A stretch of 64,000 nt of DNA, from the NCBI RefSeq assembly GCF_025947065.1, contig NZ_CP109994.1, forward strand, positions 1,860,001-1,924,000, in the 5' to 3' direction. This DNA comes from Flavobacterium sp. N1736 (GTDB lineage Bacteria > Bacteroidota > Bacteroidia > Flavobacteriales > Flavobacteriaceae). Below, piece by piece: positions 36,717 to 45,798 of the stretch. A program made the position numbers and the translations under genes. How positions within the stretch are numbered: position 1 is the first letter of the stretch; each line of letters begins with the position of its first letter. The notes beneath the pieces were generated by a model. The model was not told the origin of the DNA and made no database searches. It worked only from the letters and a program-made list of their open reading frames with translations.

Positions 36717-37217
36717 ATGAAAAACGATTTGCTATTTGATTTTACTGTTGACAAACCATCAAAAACAGTATCGATAAAAAGAGAATTTGCAGCAGAATTG
36801 CCTTTGGTCTGGGATGCTTTTACCAAAGCTGAAATTCTAGATCAATGGGTTGCGCCAAAACCCTGGTCATCTAAAACAAAATACATGAATTTTGAAGTTG
36901 GCGGACGACGATTCTATGCAATGGTAAGTCCCGAAGGACTAGAACGCTGGGCGGTTCAGGAATATACTTCTATTACGCCAAAAACTAATTTTAAAATGCA
37001 TAATGCATTTGCAGACGAAAATGAAAACCGCGAACTGCCGGGTTCTGACTGGGATTATGTTTTTAGTGAACAAAACGGCATAACAGAAGTGAATATTACG
37101 ATTTTTAATGAATCTCTTGAACGAATGGAAAAAATGATTGAAATGGGCTTTGTTCAAGGCTTTAAAATGACGATTGATAATTTAGAAAAAATATTGGAAA
37201 CTTTATCGCAACAATAA
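36717..37217 (+). CDS. SRPBCC (AHSA1/START-like) domain protein
   Basis: 166 residues from the ATG at 36717; an upstream in-frame ATG at 36633 would add 28 hydrophilic residues with no family resemblance. The AHSA1 pattern is clear: [48 protein letters not shown] and the closing helix ([20 protein letters not shown]). Such proteins bind hydrophobic ligands or take part in stress responses. Monocistronic with its own promoter. Confidence 0.85.
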   Translation: MKNDLLFDFTVDKPSKTVSIKREFAAELPLVWDAFTKAEILDQWVAPKPWSSKTKYMNFEVGGRRFYAMVSPEGLERWAVQEYTSITPKTNFKMHNAFADENENRELPGSDWDYVFSEQNGITEVNITIFNESLERMEKMIEMGFVQGFKMTIDNLEKILETLSQQ

Positions 37218-37253
37218 TTAATCTCGCAAAACCGCAAGGTTTTAACACAAAGT

Positions 37254-37360
37254 ATATCATTTCGACGAAAGGAGAAATCACACTCGTATATCGACAAAGA
37301 TTATCGATTTTCTTTGAAGAGTTTCAAGGGTGATTTCTCCTTTCGTCGAAATAACAAAAT
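37254..37360. repeat. REP-like palindrome, copy 3
   Basis: Arms ATTTCGACGAAAGGAGAAATCAC and its near complement at the right end (GTGATTTCTCCTTTCGTCGAA) with a central CGACAAAGATTATCGATT. Located between convergent SRPBCC and cupin genes, where it may also stop transcription. Confidence 0.8.
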
Positions 37361-37382
37361 TGATTATAGAAACAAAAATTCT

Positions 37383-37823
37383 TTACTTCAAATCTTTCTT
37401 AATAACCAAATATTTCAAATCGGTATTTCCTGCATTACTAATGCCGTGTTCAACATTTGACGGACAGTAAAAACTGGTATTTGGTCCCGCTATAGCGGTT
37501 TTTCCATCTAAATAAAATTGTGCTGTTCCTTCGAGAATATAAAAGAATTCTTCTTCGACGTGATGATGTGGCGCGTGTGTTGATTTTCCGGGTTCAACGA
37601 TACTCATTTTGAGTGTATTTTCCTGAGTAAAGTTTTTATCGGCAAACCAATATTGATAACCTGCTTTGGTTTTTGTGGCTTTGTCTAATTCAAAGTGGTT
37701 GACGCAGTTTTCAATAGTGTATTTTGTCTCGGTTGAATTTGTTTCTTTTTTTACTTCCTGAGATTGTGCGGTTTGGGTTATTAAAATCACTATTGCAATT
37801 TTAATGGCGGTTGACAGTTTCAT
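37383..37823 (-). CDS. Secreted cupin-domain protein
   Basis: 146 residues with a signal peptide (IKIAIVILITQTAQSQ). The cupin core is HAPHHHVEEEFFYILEGTAQ (metal-binding His/Glu set) with the second motif PSNVEHGISNAG. A periplasmic metal-bound cupin, possibly an oxygenase or sugar-binding protein; substrate unknown. Downstream of the HicAB pair on the same strand but separated by 52 bases, and functionally unlinked. Confidence 0.82.
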   Translation of the reverse strand: MKLSTAIKIAIVILITQTAQSQEVKKETNSTETKYTIENCVNHFELDKATKTKAGYQYWFADKNFTQENTLKMSIVEPGKSTHAPHHHVEEEFFYILEGTAQFYLDGKTAIAGPNTSFYCPSNVEHGISNAGNTDLKYLVIKKDLK

Positions 37824-37875
37824 GATTTTTTATTGTAATAATACAAAAAAATGAAATGGAGAAAAAAATAAAAGT

Positions 37876-38271
37876 TTATAATTCTACGGCTAAAAGTTCT
37901 TTTCCTAAATTATGCAGTGCCGTTTCTATTTTTAGGCGTTGCTCTAATCTTGGATTTCGGTGACCAGACGCATAATGCTGTATTTGTTTTTGATTTATAC
38001 CCGTAATTCGTTCTAAAGCTGAGTTGGTAAAAACTCCTTTGTAATAATTCAATAAACTGGCGGTATCAAACTTATATGCTAATTCATAATCTTTTTCAAG
38101 AAAAGATGGTTTATTGTTAGCATCTAAATCTTTTAAAGTTTCTATACAATCTAATACATCTTGTTTACATTCCTGAACAGTATTACCACCACCAACAATT
38201 GCTTTTTCGTTTTCTGCATAACCCCAAAAACCATCTTCGTTTCTTTCAATAATAATTTTAATTGTCTTCAT
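37876..38271 (-). CDS. hicB: HicB-family antitoxin with HTH
   Basis: 131 residues. The N-terminal HicB fold (IKIIIERNEDGFWGYAENEK, TVQECKQDVLDCIETLK) is a degenerate RNase H-like domain. The C-terminus (FTNSALERITGINQKQIQHY, SGHRNPRLEQRLKIETALHN) is a DNA-binding HTH. It neutralises HicA and represses the operon. It lies 20 bases after hicA. Confidence 0.87.
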   Translation of the reverse strand: MKTIKIIIERNEDGFWGYAENEKAIVGGGNTVQECKQDVLDCIETLKDLDANNKPSFLEKDYELAYKFDTASLLNYYKGVFTNSALERITGINQKQIQHYASGHRNPRLEQRLKIETALHNLGKELLAVEL

Positions 38272-38291
38272 AGTTTTATATTTAACAGAAG

Positions 38292-38471
38292 TTAAAACCC
38301 CATTTCTTTCCTTAATTTTTGTTCTAATCCTTTTCCAATTTCTTTTGATCCGTGATTAGGAATTACAACTTGTTTTCCTTCTTTCTCATAAATCTCATGA
38401 CTCCCTTTACCTTGTCTCAAGAATACCCAGCCATTTCTCATGGCTTCTCTAATAAATTCTCTTGACTTCAT
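38292..38471 (-). CDS. hicA: HicA-family mRNA interferase toxin
   Basis: 59 residues found by direct reading of the minus strand. It has the complete HicA pattern: REFIREAMRNGWVFLRQGKG, catalytic His25 in KGSHEIY, and VVIPNHGSKEIGKGLEQKL. HicA binds and cleaves mRNA; HicB follows 20 bases later. Standard toxin-first order. Confidence 0.88.
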   Translation of the reverse strand: MKSREFIREAMRNGWVFLRQGKGSHEIYEKEGKQVVIPNHGSKEIGKGLEQKLRKEMGF

Positions 38472-38656
38472 TTATAAATGACCTTACAAAGATAGTGAAA
38501 TTACTATCAATTTTAATTAAAAAAATAAATTTAGTGATTAACTTTTCTCTGTTAAAAAACAATTCAAAAGTAAGAATATATTTATATTTTAAATTAAAAA
38601 TTTTGAGCAAATTATAATGATTCAATTTTATTAGTATTAAAAAACTATTGACTATA

Positions 38657-38690
38657 AAAAAAGCAAACTTTATTAAGCTTGCTTTTCTTT
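38657..38690 (-). terminator. Terminator of the alcohol dehydrogenase-like gene region
   Basis: AAAAGCAAACTT / AAGCTTGCTTTT stem between hicA and the dehydrogenase gene; T-rich on both sides. The rest of the 38472-38708 gap is AT-rich without visible features. Confidence 0.6.
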
Positions 38691-38708
38691 CTATTCTTTT
38701 TTGGCTTT

Positions 38709-39722
38709 TTAAAATTTAATAGCAATTTTACCAATTGTTGTTCCGGATTCTAATAGCTGATGTGCTTTTTTTAAATTAGAAACTGTTAAACCGTTTAAAG
38801 TAGTTTTTAAGGTAGATTGAATCGTACCGCTGTCCAATAAATCAGCTAATTGGTTTAGAATATGATGTTGCGCTATCATATCTTCTGTTTGAAACATGGA
38901 ACGTGTAAACATCAATTCCCAATGAAAACTGGCACTTTTTCCTTTTAGTTGACGAAGATTTACATTTTCGACAGGATCACTAATAGAACCAATATGTCCC
39001 TGAGGTTTTATCAACTCTGCAAAGGCATTCCAATACTGATTAACATCTACAAAATCTAAAATAAAATCAACGTGCTGAAAACCTGCGCTGCGAACTTCTT
39101 CAATCAAATTTTTATGATTTACTACAAAATCGGCGCCTTGTTGTTTACACCATTCTATTGATTCAGAACGGGAAGCTGTAGCAATTACGGTTAATCCTGC
39201 TACTTTTTTTGCCAATTGAATCGCAATCGAACCTACTCCGCCTGCTCCGCCAATTATTAAAATGGTTTTGCCTTTATCTTTTTCAGGATCGATACGAATT
39301 CTGTCAAACAATATTTCCCAGGCCGTTAAACCTGTTAGCGGCATTACGGCAGCTTGTTCTATACTTAACGATTTCGGTTTTTTACCTGTAATGCGTTCGT
39401 CAACAACTTGATGTTCTGCGTTACTGCCTTGTTTGTTAAGATCTCCGGCATAATAAACTTCGTCACCAACTTTGAATAAACTAACCTGATCACCAATAGC
39501 TTCTACAATTCCTACGGCATCCCAGCCTATAATTTTTGGGGTTTCTAAAATGGTTTCTTTGGCGCTATTCTGGCGTATTTTAAAATCTACGGGATTAACC
39601 GAAACAGCCTGAATTTTCACTAATAAATTATGTCCGTCCGGAATTGGTTTTGGAGTTTCAAATTCTATAAAACTATCTTCCGTTTCTATTGATAATGAGG
39701 TTTTAAATCCTATTGCTTTCAT
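38709..39722 (-). CDS. Zinc-type alcohol dehydrogenase-like / quinone oxidoreductase (MDR family)
   Basis: 337 residues. N-terminal GroES-like part (LLVKIQAVSVNPVDFKIRQN, GWDAVGIVEAIGDQVSLFKV), then a Rossmann domain with ILIIGGAGGVGSIAIQLAKK and the NADP-type continuation TASRSESIEWCKQQGADFVV. No zinc-ligand set is present, as in the QOR-like subgroup of this family. It reduces quinones or enones with NADPH. Monocistronic. Confidence 0.87.
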   Translation of the reverse strand: MKAIGFKTSLSIETEDSFIEFETPKPIPDGHNLLVKIQAVSVNPVDFKIRQNSAKETILETPKIIGWDAVGIVEAIGDQVSLFKVGDEVYYAGDLNKQGSNAEHQVVDERITGKKPKSLSIEQAAVMPLTGLTAWEILFDRIRIDPEKDKGKTILIIGGAGGVGSIAIQLAKKVAGLTVIATASRSESIEWCKQQGADFVVNHKNLIEEVRSAGFQHVDFILDFVDVNQYWNAFAELIKPQGHIGSISDPVENVNLRQLKGKSASFHWELMFTRSMFQTEDMIAQHHILNQLADLLDSGTIQSTLKTTLNGLTVSNLKKAHQLLESGTTIGKIAIKF

Positions 39723-39864
39723 TTTTTTATGTTTTGATTTAAACTAATATTACAAAGGTACATACAATGAAAAAGCAAATAATTGTACAAATCGATTATG
39801 GTTTTGTACATATTTGTCGCTGGTAATTTTGAATTGTACTACTATATAACAAATCTATTTTAAA

Positions 39865-40001
39865 CTGGACTAAAGTCCAGCTCTACAAAATAGACCGAGC
39901 CTATTGCTTTTTTTAACTTTTATAATCATTTTAATGATGACACAAATAGATTTAAAATTCCGGAGGAATGATACATATTGCAGAGCCGGACTTTAGTCCG
40001 G
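39865..40001. repeat. Two GGACTAAAGTCC-type palindromes
   Basis: CTGGACTAAAGTCCAG at 39865-39880 and CCGGACTTTAGTCCGG at 39986-40001 are near-identical palindromes ~120 bp apart, bracketing a REP-like unit. They lie in the 39723-40448 gap, which also contains copy C of the conserved element and the tetR promoter. Confidence 0.75.
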
Positions 40002-40079
40002 TTAAAGATGAATTATATATATCATTTTTTGATGATTTACATCATTTACAATGAAAATCTTATGAAAAGATGTTTTCTC

Positions 40080-40196
40080 GCCTAGCCCCGATGGAAACGG
40101 CATCCTTTTTCTGGCTTCTTTAGACAGAAAAAGATATAGTGAACAGCGGGACAAATGTTTCTTGATAACAAACTGGTTTGCTCCTGAAAATTCTGG
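40080..40196 (+). ncRNA. Conserved structured non-coding element, copy C
   Basis: Begins GCCTAGCCCCGATGGAAACG, has ATCCTTTTTCTGGCT with complementary AGACAGAAAAAGAT as the central hairpin, then GAACAGCGGGA and the terminal GCTCCTGAAAATTCTGG. A ~25-base insertion with its own small hairpin separates the last two conserved blocks compared with copies A and B. Confidence 0.45.
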
Positions 40197-40405
40197 AAGT
40201 TGTGATCAACTTTTTTATCCTTTTTAATTTCGGCGACGTTTCTGCCAATAAATAAATCTTAAAAAATTCTTAAAAAGAATTCAAATTTCAATAAAAACAA
40301 AATTTTTTATAATTTAAAACCTTTGGAAAAGCCTTGTTTTTCAACATCTATGCAGTGATAAGAAAAAATTATAACTAATTTATATTATAATTAGAAAAAC
40401 CGTCA

Positions 40406-40426
40406 TACATTTGCCTAACGGTGTTA
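40406..40426 (+). promoter_or_regulatory. tetR promoter -7 element with overlapping operator
   Basis: TACATTTG (40406) is followed by TAACGGTGTTA (40416), a TAAC-N3-GTTA palindrome that also recurs four times before the efflux genes. Its place at the expected transcription start suits autorepression by the TetR protein. Confidence 0.55.
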
Positions 40427-40448
40427 AACAATTTAATACTTATATAAA

Positions 40449-41042
40449 ATGGCAAGTAAAGATCGTATTTTAAGACAAAAAGAAGAGACAAGAAACAATA
40501 TTCTTGAAGCTGCTTATGCTATCGTAAAAGAAGAAGGATGGCAAGGTCTGAGTATGCGAAAGATTGCTGACAAAATTGAATATACTGCTCCTATCATTTA
40601 TGAATATTTCTCAAATAAGGATGCAATTTTAAATGAATTGACCGGTAAAGGTTTTATCAAATTGGCTAAAGAACTTCAAATTGCTAAAGCTAAATTTGAA
40701 AAACCCGAAGATCAAATCGAAGCAATGTGGATGGCATATTGGGATTTTGCTTTTACAGATACTGAAATGTATCAGGTTATGTTTGGCGTACAAATGAACT
40801 GTTGTTCTCAACAATGTTCTGCTGCCGAAGCTCCATATAAATTATTTACTGCGGTGATTGCTGAAATTATGAAAAACAGTAATCCAAGTCCGGAAGTAAT
40901 CAAACAAAAATATTTTACTTTCTTTTCTGTTATTCACGGTTTAATCGCGATTAATATTATTAACAGAAGTGAGGTCATGGAAACCATCAACAATCAAATT
41001 CTGAAAGATGCGATTGGTGGAATCATAAAATCAATACAATAA
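40449..41042 (+). CDS. TetR-family regulator of the RND operon
   Basis: 197 residues. The N-terminal HTH (TRNNILEAAYAIVKEEGWQG, SMRKIADKIEYTAPIIYEYF) is typical of TetR, and the helical C-terminus forms the ligand pocket (with a Cys-rich MNCCSQQCSAAE segment). It stands directly before a complete adaptor/permease/outer-membrane operon with repeated operator-like palindromes on both sides, so it most likely represses that operon and itself. Confidence 0.9.
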   Translation: MASKDRILRQKEETRNNILEAAYAIVKEEGWQGLSMRKIADKIEYTAPIIYEYFSNKDAILNELTGKGFIKLAKELQIAKAKFEKPEDQIEAMWMAYWDFAFTDTEMYQVMFGVQMNCCSQQCSAAEAPYKLFTAVIAEIMKNSNPSPEVIKQKYFTFFSVIHGLIAINIINRSEVMETINNQILKDAIGGIIKSIQ

Positions 41043-41061
41043 AAAAAATTTCATTTTAACT

Positions 41062-41267
41062 TAACAGTGATAAATGATTTAATGGGTAAATTTGCAAATC
41101 CTTTTTTTTTACAATTTTACTTAACAACGTTAGAAAATTTAATAGAGTAATAAAAGCTTTTTTTAGCCCTTTACTTAACAGCGATAAATAATTTAATACC
41201 GATTTATGAAACATAATTCGAATGCATTATTATATGAATTTTTGCATCAATTTACTTAACAACGTTA
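41062..41267 (+). promoter_or_regulatory. Array of four TAAC-N3-(G/A)TA operators
   Basis: TAACAGTGATA (41062), TAACAACGTTA (41122), TAACAGCGATA (41176) and TAACAACGTTA (41257), each followed ~5-8 bases later by ATTTAAT. A fifth copy (40416) overlaps the tetR promoter. TAAATTTG at 41087 is a likely -7 element. Most probably TetR-binding sites controlling the efflux operon. Confidence 0.6.
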
Positions 41268-41357
41268 GAAAATTTAATAGACTTAAATATGAATTCAGAT
41301 AATACCACAAATAAATATAAAAACGAGAATGTCCAACAAATTAAAACTAAAATTAAA

Positions 41358-42500
41358 ATGAAAAATGTAATTATAACCAGCTTTATTCTTGCGCTTGTAC
41401 TAAGCAGTTGTGCAGATAAACAACAGGCCCCTGTAGCTGCGGCTCCACTATTGCCTGTTTTAGCTATCCAGAATTCAAGTGCTGTTACTGATGCTGAATA
41501 TCCTGCTTCTATACAAGGAACTGTTGATGTTGAAATTCGTCCGCAAGTAAGCGGAAACCTTGATCGCGTTTTGGTAGATGAAGGTGCATATGTAAATAAA
41601 GGTCAGACTTTATTCAAAATAAACGAACGTCCGTTTCGTGAGCAACTAAACAATGCTTTGGCAAGTCTTCACGCTTATGAAGCTGCTTTGATAAACGCTC
41701 AGTTAGAAGTTGATAAATTAACGCCTTTGGTACAAAACAAAGTAGTTTCTGATTATCAGTTAAAAACGGCTAAAGCTTCTCAAAAAATTGCTGCTGCAAA
41801 TATCGAACAAGCAAGAGCAATGGTAGAATCTGCCAAAATTAATTTAGGATATACCAATGTGACAGCTCCGGTAAGTGGCTATATTGGAAGATTGCCTAAA
41901 AAACAAGGAAGTTTAGTTTCAGCATCTGATATTGAGCCATTAACAAAATTATCTGATGTACATGAAGTTTTTGTTTATTTTTCTTTAGGAGAAACTGATT
42001 TCATCAAATTTAAATCACAATACGCAGGAAATACAATTGGAGATAAAATCAAAAATTTACCTCCGGTAACTTTAGTTCTTGCTGATAACAGTGCTTATGG
42101 CAAATCAGGAAAAATTGATATGGTCGACGGTCAGTTTGATAAAAACACAGGAGCAATTACGTTAAGAGCAACTTTTCCTAATGCAAACGGAACTTTACGT
42201 TCTGGAAATACAGGAAAAATTCGTTTAGGAATTGAACACGGCGATGCAATTCTTGTTCCACAATCGGCTACGATAGAAATGCAGGATAAAGTGTTTGTTT
42301 TCACTCTGGGCAAAGACAATAAAGTAAACAAAATGCCTATCACAATTATTGGTAAAAGCGGAACTAACTATCTTATTGGCGATGGTGTAAAATCTGGTGA
42401 TCAAATTGTTTTAAGCGGTATCGACAAATTACAGGAAGGACAAGTAATCCAGCCTCAAAAAGCAACTGGTGAGGTTGCGCAAATCATTAATAAAAAATAA
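41358..42500 (+). CDS. RND periplasmic adaptor (AcrA/MexA-like), lipoprotein
   Basis: About 380 residues from the ATG at 41358, chosen because it starts at the lipoprotein signal (IITSFILALVLSSC, Cys18); an upstream in-frame ATG at 41289 would place 23 polar residues in front. Lipoyl halves VDEGAYVNKGQTLFKINE and TNVTAPVSGYIGRLPKKQGS flank a helical hairpin. First gene of the intact tripartite pump, 12 bases before the permease. Confidence 0.9.
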   Translation: MKNVIITSFILALVLSSCADKQQAPVAAAPLLPVLAIQNSSAVTDAEYPASIQGTVDVEIRPQVSGNLDRVLVDEGAYVNKGQTLFKINERPFREQLNNALASLHAYEAALINAQLEVDKLTPLVQNKVVSDYQLKTAKASQKIAAANIEQARAMVESAKINLGYTNVTAPVSGYIGRLPKKQGSLVSASDIEPLTKLSDVHEVFVYFSLGETDFIKFKSQYAGNTIGDKIKNLPPVTLVLADNSAYGKSGKIDMVDGQFDKNTGAITLRATFPNANGTLRSGNTGKIRLGIEHGDAILVPQSATIEMQDKVFVFTLGKDNKVNKMPITIIGKSGTNYLIGDGVKSGDQIVLSGIDKLQEGQVIQPQKATGEVAQIINKK

Positions 42501-42511
42501 TTTTTACGAAA

Positions 42512-45500
42512 ATGTTCAAAATATTTATACAAAGACCTGTACTGGCAACCGTTATCTCCATTTTATTGGTGATATTAGGTGTACTTGGACTCACAAAATT
42601 GCCCTTACAACAGTTTCCTGATATTGCACCGCCATCGGTTTTGGTAACAGCAGTTTATCCGGGAGCGAATGCAGAAACGGTTTTACGTTCTGTTGCACCA
42701 TCTCTGGAAGAATCTATAAATGGTGTTGAAAACATGACGTACATGAGTTCTACTGCCAGTAACGATGGTACTTTAGCTATTACTGTTTTCTTTAAATTAG
42801 GTACAGATGCCGATCAGGCTGCGGTTAACGTACAAAACAGAGTTGCTCAGGCGACAAGTCAGTTGCCTGCAGAAGTTGTTCAGCAAGGTGTAATTACCGC
42901 AAAACAACAAAACAGCTTTATCATGGCGATTGGTATGTATACAGAAGATGAATCGAAATACGATCAGACTTTTGTTGCCAATTATGCTCAAATTAATATT
43001 ATTCCTGAAATTAAACGTATTCCGGGTGTAGGTTCTGCCAGTATTTTTGGTGGAGTTAAAGATTATTCGATGAGAGTTTGGTTAAATCCAACTCAAATGT
43101 CAACTTATAATGTTACGCCAAACGAAGTTATGGCAGCCATTCAGGACAAAAGTTTAGAAGCTGCTCCGGGTAAATTTGGAGAAAGAAGTAAAGAAGTTTT
43201 TGAATACGTAATTAAATACAAAGGAAAATTAACCAAACCGGAAGATTACCAAAATATTGCGATTCGTTCTAATTCTGATGGTTCGATTCTACGTTTAAAA
43301 GATGTTGCCAGAGTTGAGCTTGGTGCTTATTCTTACAACAGTTTAACACGTTTAAATGGTAAAAAAGGAATTGTAATTGGAGTAATTCAGTTAGCGGGTT
43401 CAAACTCAAATGATATTCAGGTTGCGATTAACAAACTGATGATTAAAGCATCAAAAGATTTTCCATCCGGTATTAAACACAATATTTTCTATAGCACAAA
43501 AGTATCTTTAGATCAATCTATTGATCAGGTAAAACACACTTTATTAGAAGCTTTTATCCTGGTATTTATTGTGGTATTTATCTTCTTGCAAGATTTTAGA
43601 TCAACATTAATTCCGGCTATTGCTGTACCTGTAGCAATTTTAGGAACGTTCTTCTTCATGCAATTATTCGGATTTTCGATCAACCTTTTAACGCTTTTCG
43701 CTTTAATTCTGGCGATTGGTATTGTGGTAGATGATGCAATTGTGGTTGTCGAAGCCGTGCACGCAAAAATGGAGCATAAACATTTGTCTCCAAAAATAGC
43801 GACACATGAAGCAATGCACGAAATTACGGGTGCTATTATCTCGATTACGCTGGTAATGGCTGCTGTATTCCTGCCGGTTGGTTTTATGGAAGGCTCAACA
43901 GGAGTTTTCTATCGTCAGTTTGCCTTTACGATGGCAATTGCAATTGTAATTTCAGCTGTAAACGCTTTAACATTGAGCCCTGCCCTTGCCGCTTTATTCT
44001 TAAAAGATAATCACGCAGCAAATGCAGATGGAAGTGCTCCTTATGTAAAACAAGGATTTAAACAAAGATTCTTTAACGGATTCAACAAAAGTTTTGATTC
44101 ATTAACAAACCGTTATGTAGGCGGATTAAAATTCTTAATTCGTAACAAATGGGTTAGTTTGGGAGGTTTGGCTTTAATTACTTTCGCAACAGTGGTAATG
44201 GTTAAAACAACACCTACAGGATTTATTCCAACAGAAGATCAGGGATTTATCGCAATTGCTATGAACACACCTTCCGGAACATCTCTTGACGGAACTCAAA
44301 AAGTAATGACTCAGGCAGAAAACACTTTAAGAGGTTTAGATGCATCACGATTTGTAACCGCGATTTCAGGTTTCAACTTATTGACCAATTCTACAAGCCC
44401 GTCTTCTGCAGTAGTTTTCGTATTGCTTAAACCAAATGAAGAACGTGGAAAAGTTAAAAATATTGACGAAATCATGAATGAAGTCCGTGGCAAATTAGGC
44501 GCGATTTCAGGCGGAAGTTTCTTCGTATTTAGTTTTCCAACCGTTCCTGGATTTAGTAATGTTGAAGCTTTAGATTTAGTACTTCAGGATAAAACCGGAG
44601 GAAAACTGGATAAATTTAGTGGAATCTCTCAAAACTTTATTGGAGAATTGATGAAACGTCCGGAAATTGCTGTAGCCTTTACCAGTTTCAAAGCCGATTA
44701 TCCACAATTACAATTGGATATTGATGATGCAAAAGCAGATCAATTGGGTGTAAAAGTAAAAGACATTCTGCAAACCATGCAGGCTTATTTTGGTAGCGCA
44801 CAAGCATCTGATTTTAACCGATTTGGTAAATATTACAGAGTGGTTGTTCAGGCAGATATTGCAGACAGAGCAGATCCATCAGCAATTGACCGCGTATTTG
44901 TAAAAAATAAAAATGGCGAAATGGTTCCGTTAAATACCTTAGTAAAACTAAGCCGTATTTATGGTTCAGAAACCGCTTCGAGATATAATTTATTTAACTC
45001 AATTGGTATAAATGCCATTCCGAAACCTGGATTTAGTTCCGGAGATGCCATTAAAGCCATTGAAGAAGTTGCAGCACAACAATTACCTGCAGGTTATGGT
45101 TTTGAATTCTCAGGACAAACCCGTGAAGAAATTTCTTCAGGAGGTCAATCGGCAACAATTTTCTTACTGTGTTTGATATTCATCTATTTCTTACTTGCTG
45201 CACAGTATGAGAGTTACATTTTGCCTTTAGCAGTAATCTTATCGATACCTGCAGGTATATTTGGAGTATTCGTAGCTATTGGTTTAACAGGAATCGAAAA
45301 CAACATTTATGTACAGGTTGCATTAGTTATGCTTATTGGACTGCTCGCTAAAAATGCCATTTTGATTGTCGAATTTGCCGTGCAGAAACGAAAATCAGGT
45401 CAGGCATTAGTAAAAGCTTCCATCGACGCTGCAAAATTACGTTTGCGTCCAATTATCATGACATCACTGGCTTTCGTAGTAGGATTAATTCCGATGATGA

Positions 45501-45682
45501 GCGCCACAGGACCATCGGCTCAGGGTAACCACTCCATTAGTATTGGTGCCGCCGGAGGTATGGTTTCGGGAGTAATTCTTGGGTTGTTAATCATTCCGGT
45601 TTTATTTATCGTATTCCAACATTTACAAGAAAGAGTTTCCGGAAAACCGGTAGCCGTAATTCATAATGAAGAACACCACTAA
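42512..45682 (+). CDS. HAE1-type RND multidrug efflux permease (AcrB-like)
   Basis: 1056 residues, full length. It begins FKIFIQRPVLATVISILLVI, has the TM4 proton-relay AIGIVVDDAIVVVEAV with the two adjacent Asp, and ends with LRLRPIIMTSLAFVVGLIPM and TM12. HAE1 features include LPLQQFPDIAPPSVLVTAVY near the start. It exports drugs, dyes or detergents by proton antiport. The only undamaged RND permease in this window. Confidence 0.93.
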   Translation: MFKIFIQRPVLATVISILLVILGVLGLTKLPLQQFPDIAPPSVLVTAVYPGANAETVLRSVAPSLEESINGVENMTYMSSTASNDGTLAITVFFKLGTDADQAAVNVQNRVAQATSQLPAEVVQQGVITAKQQNSFIMAIGMYTEDESKYDQTFVANYAQINIIPEIKRIPGVGSASIFGGVKDYSMRVWLNPTQMSTYNVTPNEVMAAIQDKSLEAAPGKFGERSKEVFEYVIKYKGKLTKPEDYQNIAIRSNSDGSILRLKDVARVELGAYSYNSLTRLNGKKGIVIGVIQLAGSNSNDIQVAINKLMIKASKDFPSGIKHNIFYSTKVSLDQSIDQVKHTLLEAFILVFIVVFIFLQDFRSTLIPAIAVPVAILGTFFFMQLFGFSINLLTLFALILAIGIVVDDAIVVVEAVHAKMEHKHLSPKIATHEAMHEITGAIISITLVMAAVFLPVGFMEGSTGVFYRQFAFTMAIAIVISAVNALTLSPALAALFLKDNHAANADGSAPYVKQGFKQRFFNGFNKSFDSLTNRYVGGLKFLIRNKWVSLGGLALITFATVVMVKTTPTGFIPTEDQGFIAIAMNTPSGTSLDGTQKVMTQAENTLRGLDASRFVTAISGFNLLTNSTSPSSAVVFVLLKPNEERGKVKNIDEIMNEVRGKLGAISGGSFFVFSFPTVPGFSNVEALDLVLQDKTGGKLDKFSGISQNFIGELMKRPEIAVAFTSFKADYPQLQLDIDDAKADQLGVKVKDILQTMQAYFGSAQASDFNRFGKYYRVVVQADIADRADPSAIDRVFVKNKNGEMVPLNTLVKLSRIYGSETASRYNLFNSIGINAIPKPGFSSGDAIKAIEEVAAQQLPAGYGFEFSGQTREEISSGGQSATIFLLCLIFIYFLLAAQYESYILPLAVILSIPAGIFGVFVAIGLTGIENNIYVQVALVMLIGLLAKNAILIVEFAVQKRKSGQALVKASIDAAKLRLRPIIMTSLAFVVGLIPMMSATGPSAQGNHSISIGAAGGMVSGVILGLLIIPVLFIVFQHLQERVSGKPVAVIHNEEHH

Positions 45683-45684
45683 AT

Positions 45685-45798
45685 ATGGAAAATTATATAA
45701 CGACAATTCTGGTGACCATCATTTTTGGCATCGCCTATATATCGTACAAAATCGCTAAAGATCTGGATAACAGAAACGATACTTGTACAGAAATTTAA
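45685..45798 (+). CDS. Single-TM micro-protein between permease and outer-membrane factor
   Basis: 37 residues starting two bases after the permease stop: one TM helix (ITTILVTIIFGIAYISYKIA) followed by a charged tail (KDLDNRNDTCTEI). Its stop overlaps the next ATG (TAATG). Tight coupling on both sides argues for a real gene. It recalls AcrZ-like small partners of RND pumps by size and topology only; no homology claimed. Confidence 0.55.
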   Translation: MENYITTILVTIIFGIAYISYKIAKDLDNRNDTCTEI

